A DNA stretch of 20,429 nt from JANXVV01 sp038230975 (GTDB taxonomy: Bacteria; Planctomycetota; Phycisphaerae; Tepidisphaerales; Tepidisphaeraceae): NCBI GenBank assembly GCA_038230975.1, contig JBBRMF010000072.1, positions 1 through 20,429 of the forward strand, read 5' to 3'. A program made the position numbers and the translations under genes. The notes under the pieces were generated by a model that did no database searches, had not been told where the DNA came from, and was given only the letters and a program-made list of their open reading frames with translations. Positions 7,593 through 16,052 of this stretch are shown piece by piece. Position 1 is the stretch's first letter. Every line of letters starts with the position of its first letter.

Positions 7593-7961
7593 TTGAAAAA
7601 GACGACGAATGATGGTCCGAACGAACAACCGACGTGGACTTTCTTAAGTAATCACGCGCATGTACTCCTCCTGATTGCGAGAGACCCGGAAGTGAAACTT
7701 CGCGATGTGGCTTTGCGGGTGGGTATTACAGAGCGGGCAGTGCAGCGCATTGTGGCTGACCTCGAAGCGGCGGATTATCTTGAACGCAAGCGCAACGGAC
7801 GTCGAAACCACTATCGCATTCACTTGGAAGTGCCGTTGAGGCATCCCATCGAAGCTCACACGGAGATCGGGGCGCTTCTGAACTTGATCCTAAATCAGAA
7901 TGGGGCCGTAACCGTTGCGGCGAACGAAAAGCCCTCGGCGCGGAAACGCACCAAGGGTTAG
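7593..7961 (+). CDS. Winged helix-turn-helix regulator (MarR/ArsR-like), adjacent to DAB operon
   Basis: A 122-residue DNA-binding protein starting at TTG 7593, preceded 7 nt upstream by a clear GGAGG (7581-7585). A longer frame back to 7413 has no ribosome site. The fold is visible as TWTFLSNHAHVLLLIARDPE (14-33), a helix-turn-helix KLRDVALRVGITERAVQRIV (35-54), the helix end DLEAADYLERKR (56-67) and a wing NGRRNHYRI (68-76). The tail (77-122) has a short helix (EIGALLNLIL) and a basic end. No metal- or ligand-binding motif is evident. It lies 129 nt upstream of dabB in the same direction, and that gap holds a consensus-like promoter with two palindromes. Control of bicarbonate uptake is therefore the natural hypothesis (inference). 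Confidence 0.82.
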   Translation: MKKTTNDGPNEQPTWTFLSNHAHVLLLIARDPEVKLRDVALRVGITERAVQRIVADLEAADYLERKRNGRRNHYRIHLEVPLRHPIEAHTEIGALLNLILNQNGAVTVAANEKPSARKRTKG

Positions 7962-8011
7962 CCCGCCGTCGTGGAACGCAGCGTCTGGAATAGAAAATCC
8001 AACGTGGCGCA

Positions 8012-8040
8012 TTGACATGCCAGCCGTATCACGCTAAATA
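8012..8040 (+). promoter_or_regulatory. Sigma-70-type promoter of the dabBA operon
   Basis: TTGACA (8012-8017) and TAAATA (8035-8040) are separated by exactly 17 nt. The -35 box is perfect and the -10 box differs from TATAAT at two positions. It lies 51 nt upstream of the dabB start, leaving a leader of about 45 nt with GGAGAG (8080-8085) as ribosome site. It is the best consensus promoter I noticed in the window. Confidence 0.7.
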
Positions 8041-8051
8041 ATACGCGACTT
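8040..8051. promoter_or_regulatory. Candidate operator, upstream copy
   Basis: AATACGCGACTT matches the downstream palindrome AAATCGCGATTT at 9 of 12 positions and shares its CGCGA core. It begins at the last base of the -10 box and covers the expected transcription start, where a bound repressor would block initiation. The centre-to-centre distance to the other copy is 28 nt. Confidence 0.45.
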
Positions 8052-8067
8052 AGATGTCGTAATTTAT

Positions 8068-8079
8068 AAATCGCGATTT
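8068..8079. promoter_or_regulatory. Candidate operator, perfect 12-bp palindrome
   Basis: AAATCGCGATTT is a perfect palindrome directly before the dabB ribosome site. With the similar half-matching copy at 8040-8051 it forms a tandem pair about 2.7 helical turns apart, suitable for a dimeric winged-helix protein such as the one encoded just upstream. Confidence 0.5.
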
Positions 8080-8090
8080 GGAGAGCTATA

Positions 8091-9590
8091 ATGTCGATGG
8101 TTTACGCAACCCCGGGGGAAAAGTCAGGGCTGGCCGGGCTGCTGACACTGGCCGTGGTGGCCGCGGCGGCATTGGTTTGGCAGGCGGTCTGGCCCCATCC
8201 ATTACACCTGCTGGGAATCACTGTCGATCGACTTAGCGCCATGTTGACCCTACTGGTCGGAACGGTTGGTGCTGTCACTTTCCGGTTTTCGCTTCGATAC
8301 CTCGACGGAGAGCCTCGGAAAACGCGATTCCTGAACTGGCTTTGCGCGACAGTTTGCTCCGCGTACCTTCTGATGCTCTCGACGAATTTGCTTCTGCTTT
8401 TTGTCGCCTGGTCGTTCACCAGCCTGGGGCTTCACAATTTGCTGACGTTCTACCCGAACCGAAAAGAGTCTCTGCCGCCAGCAAGGAAGAAGTTTTTGAT
8501 CAGCCGACTGGGTGACGTAGCGCTCATCGCCGCGATTGCAGTCGTGTGGCGCGGGTGGAACACCATGGACCTGAACGTCTTCCTGGCCCGATTGCAGGTG
8601 GGCGGGGGGATGGCGTCGGCAAATCTGGTCGCCGTGCTAGTGACGATTGCCGCATTGACCAAATCGGCGCAGTTCCCATTTCATAGTTGGCTTCCGGAAA
8701 CGATGGAGTCGCCAACCCCGGTTTCGGCGCTGATGCATGCAGGCGTCATCAACGCAGGCGGCGCGCTGGTTCTCCGTTTCTCGCCGCTGATTGCGATGTC
8801 GCCGGCCGCTCTTTGCCTTTTGACGATGGTCGGCACGCTCACAGCAGCGTTAGGGATGGTCGCGATGTGGGCGCAGGTGAAGGTCAAACGGTCGCTGGCC
8901 TGGTCCACCGTGAGCCAGATGGGATTCATGATGGTCCAGTGTGGCCTGGGTGTGTTTCCAGCCGCCGCGCTGCACATTTTCGGGCATGGCTGCTACAAAG
9001 CATGGAGCTTCCTTCGGACCGGAAGCCTCCCCGCTTCGAAGCCACGCATACTGCCTGCCCCGGCGTCGCGCACTTTAATTCTTGCAGGTACAGGCACACT
9101 TGCGGCGTTGCCTGCGTTGTACTTCGCTTCTTTCATCTCGGGATTTGAGCCGCTGCATACGCCGGGCGAATTTGCCCTCTCTTTTGTGGTGGCTTTGTCG
9201 ATCGGACAGGTCTGGGTTGCTCTGTTCCGGCTCCCTTCGCGGGGAATTGCTCCAAACGGATTGCGGTTCTTAGTGGCGCTCGCGTCGACCGTTGCGGCGG
9301 CGGTACTGGTATTTTCGCTCTACCGAGGATCGCAGCTCTTTTTCGCTCCTGTTTTGGGGCCGATTTCATCGCTGTCTGGCCCATGGGCCTGGGTGCTGGC
9401 GGGCATCCCGGTGATCACTTTCTCGGTCTTGGTCGCGCTGCACGCAGCCTTGCCGGAATTAACTCGCACCGCCGCCGGAAGGGCATTCTACGTCCACGCC
9501 CTGCACGGCTTTTATTTCGGCGCATTAGCGGACCGTCTAGTGGACCAACTGTGGAGCAGCCCCGCGCGAAAGGAAGTGTCCCATGCATGA
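8091..9590 (+). CDS. dabB: DabB, membrane subunit of the DAB inorganic-carbon complex (NuoL/MrpA-like)
   Basis: A 499-residue polytopic membrane protein of the complex I/antiporter L-subunit family. Hydrophobic segments run from about residue 15 to the C-terminus. Family marks are FLISRLGD (135-142), a lysine at 191 in ALTKSAQFPFHSWLPETMES, PTPVSALMHAGVINAGG (208-224) and KRSLAWSTVSQMGFMMVQCG. It is shorter than NuoL (about 600 residues), as expected for DabB, and no other nuo or mrp gene lies nearby. In known DAB complexes DabB conducts cations (H+ or Na+) and so energises DabA to hydrate CO2 to bicarbonate in one direction. The downstream DUF2309 gene overlaps it by 8 nt, implying translational coupling and fixed stoichiometry. 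ATG 8091 follows GGAGAG at 8080-8085. Confidence 0.93.
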   Translation: MSMVYATPGEKSGLAGLLTLAVVAAAALVWQAVWPHPLHLLGITVDRLSAMLTLLVGTVGAVTFRFSLRYLDGEPRKTRFLNWLCATVCSAYLLMLSTNLLLLFVAWSFTSLGLHNLLTFYPNRKESLPPARKKFLISRLGDVALIAAIAVVWRGWNTMDLNVFLARLQVGGGMASANLVAVLVTIAALTKSAQFPFHSWLPETMESPTPVSALMHAGVINAGGALVLRFSPLIAMSPAALCLLTMVGTLTAALGMVAMWAQVKVKRSLAWSTVSQMGFMMVQCGLGVFPAAALHIFGHGCYKAWSFLRTGSLPASKPRILPAPASRTLILAGTGTLAALPALYFASFISGFEPLHTPGEFALSFVVALSIGQVWVALFRLPSRGIAPNGLRFLVALASTVAAAVLVFSLYRGSQLFFAPVLGPISSLSGPWAWVLAGIPVITFSVLVALHAALPELTRTAAGRAFYVHALHGFYFGALADRLVDQLWSSPARKEVSHA

Positions 9591-11934
9591 AACGATTGAA
9601 CAGGAAGAGACCGCGACCGTCGATGAGTTGTGGTCATCGGTTATTTCGCGTGTCTGCGGATATATCCCGCCTTTGTGGGACTTGGGCAATTATGTCGCCG
9701 TCAATCCATTTTTGGGATTTGCCGATCGAACGGTGTCCGAAGCCGCCAGGTTCGTAACTGATGGGCTGGGGACGACGACTCTTCCCTCCGTTGCATTCTA
9801 TCGGAAGCAGTGGGAAACGGGGGCTTTCGATGAGGCGGCTTTGAACGAAGCTGCCCAACGGCTGGATGTCGAGCCTAGCCCGCTGAAGAAAATTCTAACG
9901 ACTGGCGTGGTTCCAACCCGGCCAGCGAGTGTCGTGCTTACGTTCGCCGAGCGAATTGATCGGGAGCAGGGAACCCATTGGAGCGATGCACTGATTCGTT
10001 CAATCACTCGATGGTGTGCGGTCTATACATCGGGCGGTGGGTCTTGGAAATTTCCTTCTGGGCAGGGATTGTTCTCATCTTGGCGCGAAGCCGAGTCGGT
10101 GGATCGGACGCTTGAGATCGCCGGACTCAAGGGTTTGCGGCGGTGGGTGCGGCAGCTCCCGGATTCCGCAGATGTTGCAACAGAGCAAATTCTGAACCGG
10201 CTCAACCTTCCAGCCGACGAGCGCGAGCTCTATCTTTACCGACTTCTTGGCGGGGTCTTCGGATGGGCCGCCTTCTTCAAGCGGTCGTCCTGGGAGATGG
10301 GTCGCTCGGATGGTGGACAGTTGGCGGACCTGCTGGCAATCCGGGTCTGCGCCGACGCCGCCGTCGCCGAAGTGGCGACCCGAAATAGATTACGTCGTTC
10401 CCTTCCACCCGCGCCGGCGATCGAAGACGAAGCGACGCGTTGCGTATTCCAAGAGGCTTTGGAGGACGGATACGCATCGCGTTTGCTGCGAGCAATCAAC
10501 CCACCGCCGACTGACCAGACCGTCGCACGGCCCACCGTGCAATCCGTCTTCTGCATCGACGTCCGCTCCGAACCATTTCGACGGCATTTGGAGGCGCAGT
10601 CCGACACGATCCAGACGAAAGGATTCGCTGGCTTTTTTGGGGTCTCACTGGATTGGCAGACCGATGGGGAACACAGCGCCCGTTGCCCGGTATTGCTCAA
10701 ACCTTCTTTGCGGCTTTGCTCCAGCAGAGACGGTGGGCCTTCGTTCGGCATGGATTCAGTCAAATACCTCCAAACCGCCCCGGCAGCTTCATTCTCATTT
10801 GTGGAAACTCTGGGCGCCGCCTACGGCATTGGGCTGGCCAGCGATGCATTGGCCGCGATGCCGGCTCGCGCATCACGTGAAGGAACTGACCCATTTACTC
10901 TCGATGGACAGCCAGAGGGTATGGGCATTGACGAAGAATCCCGCGTGAACTTGGCCAGCGGAATCTTGACCAACCTGGGATTGCGAACCGGATTTTCCCG
11001 TCTGATTCTATTTTGCGGGCACGAAGGCCACAGTACGAACAACCCGCACGCTGCGGGATTGGATTGCGGAGCTTGCGGCGGCCATGGAGGTTCAATCAAC
11101 GCTCGCATCGCCGCAGCATTGCTCAACGAGCCTGCGGTGCGAGAAGGCGTGAGAGTCAAGGGAATCAACATTCCGGCGGACGTGTGGTTTATCGCCGGTG
11201 TTCACGATACCTCCGTCGATCAGGTATCCATCCACGATGCCGATAAGATTCCCGCCAGCCACACCGCAGACGTTGATCGCTTGCAAGAGTGGTTGAACAT
11301 GGCAGGTGAGGCAACCCGTGCCGAACGGGCCACTGCGTTGGGCCTGCCAGCGACTGCAACGAACCTCAAACCGCTGCTTAAACGACGCTCCCGGGATTGG
11401 TCTGAGGTGCGCCCCGAGTGGGGACTAGCGCGAAATGCGGCGTTCATCGCCGCTCGGAGATTGCGGACGCGCGGCGTTAATCTGGCCGGCCGCACGTTTC
11501 TTCATGACTACGATTGCGCGACGGACCCCGACAATTCCGTTCTCACGCTGATCCTCACTGCGCCTATGATCGTCGCGTCCTGGATCAATCTTCAGTATTT
11601 CGGCTCAACCGTCGACAATGACGTTTTCGGCAGCGGCGACAAGGCGCTCCACAACCGCGTGGGCACAATTGGCGTGGTTCTGGGAAACGGAGGCGATCTG
11701 CGGACAGGCCTCCCCAAGCAATCTGTCCACGCAGCCGATGGCACCTGGTTCCACGAGCCGCTCCGATTGCAGGTGGTTGTTGAAGCGCCTACAAAGAAAA
11801 TCGATCAGGTGGTCAATGCCCAAGTCGGCGTTCGGAACTTGATCGACAATGGCTGGGTCAGACTCTTTGCACTGGATCCCGAAAGCATGCAATCATTCCG
11901 GAGAAATCCCAGTGGGATGTGGGAAATCTGCTAA
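9583..11934 (+). CDS. dabA: DabA, DUF2309/UPF0753 zinc-binding subunit of the DAB complex
   Basis: A 783-residue DUF2309 protein. The predicted carbonic-anhydrase-like zinc site is complete: C324 and D326 in SVFCIDVRSEPFRRHLE, and H480 and C495 in LFCGHEGHSTNNPHAAGLDC. The 15-residue spacing between the last two equals that of the characterised Halothiobacillus DabA (C351, D353, H524, C539). Other conserved blocks are YIPPLWDLGNYVAVNPFLGF (27-46), RSSWEMGRSDGG and, near the C-terminus, NDVFGSGDKALHNRVGTIGV. It is cytoplasmic and peripheral on DabB, and is thought to hydrate CO2 to bicarbonate vectorially, raising cytoplasmic inorganic carbon. ATG 9583 lies inside the end of dabB (8-nt overlap). 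The protein is full length with no lesion. The adjacent ppc remnant would have consumed the bicarbonate. Confidence 0.95.
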   Translation: MHETIEQEETATVDELWSSVISRVCGYIPPLWDLGNYVAVNPFLGFADRTVSEAARFVTDGLGTTTLPSVAFYRKQWETGAFDEAALNEAAQRLDVEPSPLKKILTTGVVPTRPASVVLTFAERIDREQGTHWSDALIRSITRWCAVYTSGGGSWKFPSGQGLFSSWREAESVDRTLEIAGLKGLRRWVRQLPDSADVATEQILNRLNLPADERELYLYRLLGGVFGWAAFFKRSSWEMGRSDGGQLADLLAIRVCADAAVAEVATRNRLRRSLPPAPAIEDEATRCVFQEALEDGYASRLLRAINPPPTDQTVARPTVQSVFCIDVRSEPFRRHLEAQSDTIQTKGFAGFFGVSLDWQTDGEHSARCPVLLKPSLRLCSSRDGGPSFGMDSVKYLQTAPAASFSFVETLGAAYGIGLASDALAAMPARASREGTDPFTLDGQPEGMGIDEESRVNLASGILTNLGLRTGFSRLILFCGHEGHSTNNPHAAGLDCGACGGHGGSINARIAAALLNEPAVREGVRVKGINIPADVWFIAGVHDTSVDQVSIHDADKIPASHTADVDRLQEWLNMAGEATRAERATALGLPATATNLKPLLKRRSRDWSEVRPEWGLARNAAFIAARRLRTRGVNLAGRTFLHDYDCATDPDNSVLTLILTAPMIVASWINLQYFGSTVDNDVFGSGDKALHNRVGTIGVVLGNGGDLRTGLPKQSVHAADGTWFHEPLRLQVVVEAPTKKIDQVVNAQVGVRNLIDNGWVRLFALDPESMQSFRRNPSGMWEIC

Positions 11935-11994
11935 AGCGTTCATCCGCCTATCATCCCCGTTGAACTGAACCTCGCCTTGAAAGCCGAAGCCGCT

Positions 11995-13129
11995 ATGCAT
12001 GCACCATTACTATCCGAAGCTACCCAGAATCAGCCGACGCATGAGGCGGAACAACTGGCGAAGATGATTGCCCGGGAACTGAATGCTTCGACCGACGCAG
12101 ACGAACGACTTGCGGGTGATGTTCAGCTTCTGGTTGAGATACTTTCTAAAGTGCTTCTTGATCAAATGCCTTTGTCAGCGATGAAGGCGACGCTGGAAGT
12201 CATACGCCTTGCCAAGTCACGCAGGGCATCGGCCGATGGGAATGAGAGTGAACTTGAAGGTTACATAAGTGCGCTCAGCACTGAAGATTCCCGTGCGGTG
12301 CTCCGCGCTTTATGCATTCAGTTCGACCTGGCGAATCTCGCCGAGGACCGGCAACGTATTCGGGTGCTGCTCGAAAGGGAGAGCAAATCCTGGCCGGCAC
12401 CTCGGGCGGAATCGATTGGGGAGGCAATCGGCCGCTTGAAGCAGGCGGGGTTTTCGCCCGAACAGACCCAGCAAATGCTCGACGGACTTGAAATCGAGAT
12501 GGTCTTCACCGCCCATCCGACAGAGGCCAAGCGTCAGTCGATCCGAAGCAAGCTTCGACGCCTGCGCGAATCGCTTTCCAAGCTGGATGCGGCTCATCCG
12601 CGAGAGCGGGCGGATTTGCATCGGCGAATGCACGCGGAGTTGACCAGTTGGTGGCAAACGGATTTTGTCCGGCCCCGTCGCCCGACAGTCATCGAAGAGG
12701 TGAAGCGCGGCCTTGGTTTCACGACCACGCTATGGAATGTAGTTCCAGAAATCTGCCGGGACTTGCGGCAGGCGCTGGCGGAGAATTACCCGAGCCATGA
12801 GTTCCGATTGCCGACGCTGGTTCGCTTCGGCTCATGGATGGGTGGAGACCGCGATGGGAATCCGTTTGTGACCAGCGACGTTACCGCCGAGGCACTGATG
12901 CAACTACGCCGCAACGCGCTGCAGAATCAGTTGCAGCAATGCACGCGGATGATCAGCTTGATGAGTGAGTCAGACCAGAAAGCCGTTTGTCGACCCGCTG
13001 AATCTCATACAGGTGGAGTTTCCGCGAAAAATGCGGGGCGAAATCTCCGAAGTCAGACAGGTTGAAATGCGAAAACTGATGCGGCTGACCATCCAGGGCA
13101 TCGCTTCAGGCCTCCGCACGACGGGATGA
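11995..13129 (+). pseudogene. ppc: Phosphoenolpyruvate carboxylase with large internal deletion
   Basis: The first ~328 codons are a normal PEPC N-terminal part. They include EMVFTAHPTEAKRQSI with the catalytic histidine (H174 from this ATG) and FGSWMGGDRDGNPFVT (about 279-293). At about 12975-12985 the homology stops. In the +1 frame it resumes with RKPFVDPLNLIQVEFPRKMR and ends MRLTIQGIASGLRTTG, the true C-terminal tail of the family (usually ...NGIAAGMRNTG), stop at 13127-13129. About 500-550 residues are missing, including the glycine-rich loop region and most of the catalytic barrel, so no activity is possible. The original frame reads through nonsense to 13065. A TTG 18 nt upstream is an alternative start. 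It follows dabA by 60 nt in the same direction. A local assembly error must be excluded. Confidence 0.88.
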
Positions 13130-13159
13130 ACGTGCCCCATTTTGTGACCGGCTATGAAA

Positions 13160-13188
13160 TTGGATTCGCCATATACTCAGGCTGTTAT
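13160..13188 (+). promoter_or_regulatory. Possible promoter of ilvD-cysD
   Basis: TTGGAT (13160-13165) and TGTTAT (13183-13188) are 17 nt apart in the 201-nt gap between the ppc remnant and ilvD. The match is moderate. The leader would be about 135 nt long; I saw no attenuator peptide with branched-chain codons and no clear riboswitch in it. Confidence 0.35.
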
Positions 13189-13330
13189 GACGTTGGTGAC
13201 AAATCATGAGCGTCCACTTGCAGGCCGTTATGCGGCGTTGCACTGGATCGGCCAGCGAGCAAAACATTCCCGACCTCGCCGCGCTCGACTGGTGCCGGCT
13301 ATGCTTTCCTGACCAAACGGAGATTGACCC

Positions 13331-15043
13331 ATGAAAGATGCAATTCTCAATCGATATTCCTCCCGCATTACCCAGCCTCCGATTCAGGGGGCATCGCAGG
13401 CCATGCTACTGGCAACCGGTCTGCGACCCGGGGATTTGGACAAGCCGCAGGTTGGGATTTGCAGTGTCTGGCTCGAAGGCAACCCGTGCAACATGCACCT
13501 GAACACACTTGCGGATAACGCCAAGGTCGGCGTTTCCGATGCCGGATTGATCGGCATGCGCTTCAACACCGTCGGCGTGAGCGACGGCATCTCGATGGGC
13601 ACCGATGGCATGAGTTATTCGCTTCCATCGCGCGACTTGATCGCGGATTCGATTGAAACCGTCATGGGCGCGCAGTGGTACGACGGGTTGATCGCCATTC
13701 CTGGTTGTGACAAAAACATGCCTGGGTGCGTCATGGCCATGGGGCGATTGAATCGCCCGGCCATCATGGTGTACGGTGGCACGATTCGCGCGGGGTGCAC
13801 CAAAATTAACGGCCAGACGCAGAAGCTCGACGTCGTTTCCGCGTTTCAGTCTTACGGCCAATGGCTCACGGGCCAGATCACCGACGAGGATCGCCTGAAC
13901 ATCGTCCGCCATTCCTGTCCCGGTGCAGGTGCCTGTGGCGGCATGTATACGGCTAACACGATGGCGGCGTTCATCGAGTGCCTCGGCCTGTCGTTGCCCC
14001 ATTCTTCCTCGATTCCCGCGGACGACCCGGCAAAACTCGAAGAATGCGTTCGCGCCGGCGGACAAATCCGCCAACTCCTGGAACAGGATCTAAAGCCACG
14101 GGATATCGTCACCCCAGAAAGCTTCCTTAATGCCATGCGGCTGGCCATTGTGCTGGGAGGGTCGACCAACGTCGTGCTCCACTCGATCGCCATGGCAAAA
14201 TCATTTGGTTTGCAACTGACTCTTGACCATTGGCAAACGGTCAGCGATCAAACCCCGGTGCTTTGTGATTTCAGGCCTTCGGGGAAATATGTGATGGAGG
14301 ATCTTCACAGCATCGGCGGAGTTCCGGCGGTGATGAAGATGCTGCTGGCCGCCAGGGTGATCGATGGGTCTCAACGAACCGTGACTGGCAAAACGATCGC
14401 GGAAAATCTTGCCGATGCTGCGACGTTGCCGCCGTTTGGGTCCGGTCCGGGACAACAAGATCTCGTTCATCCCATCGACCACCCGATCAAGGCAACGGGC
14501 CACATTCGCATTCTTCGCGGGAATCTGGCGCCGCAGGGCAGTGTCGGAAAAATCACCGGTAAGGAAGGCCTGCGCTTCAGCGGTCCCGCGAAGGTCTTCG
14601 ATTCGGAAGAGGAGATGGTCGACGGACTTGCCAAGGGGCTGATCAAGAAAGGTGATGTGGTCGTCATTCGATATGAGGGTCCCAAAGGAGGGCCAGGGAT
14701 GCCCGAAATGTTGACTCCAACTTCGGCCATTGCCGGCGCCGGGTTGCTCGGCGATGTGGCGCTATTGACCGATGGCCGATTTTCCGGCGGCTCGCACGGG
14801 TTCATCATTGGGCACATCACTCCAGAGGCATTCGAAGGCGGGCCGATTGCGCTTCTGGAAAACGGAGACACCATCACCATCGACGCTCAGGCCAATACCC
14901 TTGCATGTGACGTTTCCACTCAGGAGCTACAACGTCGCAGAGGGAACTGGACGGCTCCTCCGCTTAGGGTGAAGCAAGGCGCGCTACGGCGGTACGTCAG
15001 TACGGTTAAATCGGCATCCGAGGGCTGTGTAACGGATGAATGA
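13331..15043 (+). CDS. ilvD: Dihydroxy-acid dehydratase
   Basis: A 570-residue IlvD/Edd-family dehydratase of the plant/cyanobacterial [2Fe-2S] type. Expected cluster cysteines are C53 (EGNPCNMHLN), C126 (IPGCDKNMPGC) and the cysteine of GAGACGGMYTANTM near 202. Further marks are DGISMGTDGMSYSLPSRDLI (85-104), ALLTDGRFSGGSHGFIIGH and a C-terminal LQRRRGNW. It converts 2,3-dihydroxy-isovalerate and -methylvalerate to the 2-keto acids in valine and isoleucine synthesis. GGAGA at 13319-13323 precedes the ATG. The relatives xylonate and arabonate dehydratase were considered because of the KdaD/KGSADH pair 11 kb upstream, but the overall motif pattern and length fit true DHAD better. The last base pairs overlap the cysD start (ATGA). 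Confidence 0.94.
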   Translation: MKDAILNRYSSRITQPPIQGASQAMLLATGLRPGDLDKPQVGICSVWLEGNPCNMHLNTLADNAKVGVSDAGLIGMRFNTVGVSDGISMGTDGMSYSLPSRDLIADSIETVMGAQWYDGLIAIPGCDKNMPGCVMAMGRLNRPAIMVYGGTIRAGCTKINGQTQKLDVVSAFQSYGQWLTGQITDEDRLNIVRHSCPGAGACGGMYTANTMAAFIECLGLSLPHSSSIPADDPAKLEECVRAGGQIRQLLEQDLKPRDIVTPESFLNAMRLAIVLGGSTNVVLHSIAMAKSFGLQLTLDHWQTVSDQTPVLCDFRPSGKYVMEDLHSIGGVPAVMKMLLAARVIDGSQRTVTGKTIAENLADAATLPPFGSGPGQQDLVHPIDHPIKATGHIRILRGNLAPQGSVGKITGKEGLRFSGPAKVFDSEEEMVDGLAKGLIKKGDVVVIRYEGPKGGPGMPEMLTPTSAIAGAGLLGDVALLTDGRFSGGSHGFIIGHITPEAFEGGPIALLENGDTITIDAQANTLACDVSTQELQRRRGNWTAPPLRVKQGALRRYVSTVKSASEGCVTDE

Positions 15044-15954
15044 ACTCAATGAATTACCAACTCACCCATTTGCAGTATCTCGAGGCCGAGGCGATCCACA
15101 TCATCCGTGAGGTCGCGGCGGAGTTTCAGAATCCGGTATTGCTTTATTCCGGCGGAAAGGACTCCGCCTGTCTCGTGCATCTGGCGAGGAAGGCATTTTC
15201 GCCGGGCCGCGTTCCGTTCCCGCTATTGCACATTGCCACGACATGGGATTTTCGGGAGCTACTGAGTTTTCGTGACTGGTACTGCCAGACGCATGAATTG
15301 CAGTTGATTGTTCACACGAATGAACAGGCGATCGCGCAGGGAATCAATCCGTTCGACTATGCGACGCCTCAATACAGCGCGGCGATGCAGACGCAGGCCC
15401 TCGTGCAGGTATTGAAGAGAGGCAATTACGACGCGGCCTTCGGCGGTGCGCGGCGGGACGAGGAAAAAAGCCGCGCGAAAGAGAGAGTTTACTCATTCCG
15501 CGATCGAAACATGCAATGGGATCCTAAGAATCAGCGACCCGAGCTTTGGAATCTCTACAACGGCAAGGTCAATCCCGGTGAGTCGATTCGCGTCTTTCCG
15601 CTGAGCAACTGGACAGAACTGGATGTCTGGCAGTACATCCACCGGGAGACAATCCCGCTGCCGCAATTGTACTTTGCAAAAACTCGTCCGGTGGTTATTC
15701 GAGCCGGACAACTCATTGCTGTGGATGATGAGCGCATGCGACTTGAACCTGGTGAAACGCCGATCGAGAAACTGGTTCGATTCAGAACGTTGGGCGATTA
15801 CCCGCTCACGGGTGCCATCGAATCGACGGCCACAACGGTTCCGGAGATCATCGCTGAAACGCTTACCGCAGCACGCTCAGAGCGGGAGGGCCGCGTCATC
15901 GATCATGATCAAGCTGGATCGATGGAACAGAAGAAGCGGGATGGCTACTTTTGA
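15040..15954 (+). CDS. cysD: Sulfate adenylyltransferase subunit 2 (CysD)
   Basis: A 304-residue PAPS-reductase-like ATP pyrophosphatase. The PP-loop SGGKDS is at 37-42, followed by FPLLHIATTWDFREL, AFGGARRDEEKSRAKERVYS, FPLSNWTELDVWQYI and the typical C-terminal RVIDHDQAGSMEQKKRDGYF. With the GTPase CysN it makes adenosine 5'-phosphosulfate from ATP and sulfate for assimilation or sulfation. Length and motifs are those of a complete CysD. The frame starts with ATGA overlapping the ilvD stop; a second in-frame ATG (15049) gives MNYQLTHLQYLEAE, closer to the common N-terminus, and either start is possible. cysN normally follows directly but is absent here; the next gene is unrelated. So CysN must be encoded elsewhere, or this subunit has a special role. 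Confidence 0.95.
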   Translation: MNSMNYQLTHLQYLEAEAIHIIREVAAEFQNPVLLYSGGKDSACLVHLARKAFSPGRVPFPLLHIATTWDFRELLSFRDWYCQTHELQLIVHTNEQAIAQGINPFDYATPQYSAAMQTQALVQVLKRGNYDAAFGGARRDEEKSRAKERVYSFRDRNMQWDPKNQRPELWNLYNGKVNPGESIRVFPLSNWTELDVWQYIHRETIPLPQLYFAKTRPVVIRAGQLIAVDDERMRLEPGETPIEKLVRFRTLGDYPLTGAIESTATTVPEIIAETLTAARSEREGRVIDHDQAGSMEQKKRDGYF

Positions 15955-16052
15955 CTTGTTGAATTACTCGATAGATTTGAAATAAATGACAGGCTTGTCA
16001 ACTTGATGGCCTACAATCGGCGGTGAATACGACTAAATCTACCGGGTCACTC

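Noticed and set aside
8091..9590. The membrane protein as NADH dehydrogenase subunit NuoL or MrpA.
   Set aside because: It is shorter than both, no nuo or mrp genes are near, and it overlaps a DUF2309 gene, the hallmark of DabB.
13126..13209. A short peptide frame of 27 codons (MNVPHFVTGYEIGF...) before ilvD as an attenuator leader.
   Set aside because: It lacks a run of Ile/Leu/Val codons, a ribosome site and a terminator/antiterminator pair.
13331..15043. The dehydratase as a pentonate dehydratase completing the sugar-acid pathway at 213-2653.
   Set aside because: The motif pattern and length fit a genuine dihydroxy-acid dehydratase, and it is 11 kb away in a different operon.
16023..16052. 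GTG at 16023 as start of the DUF393-SOUL gene.
   Set aside because: The family's N-terminus aligns with the ATG at 16053, and a TACAAT at 16012-16017 could be a -10 box placing the GTG at the transcription start.
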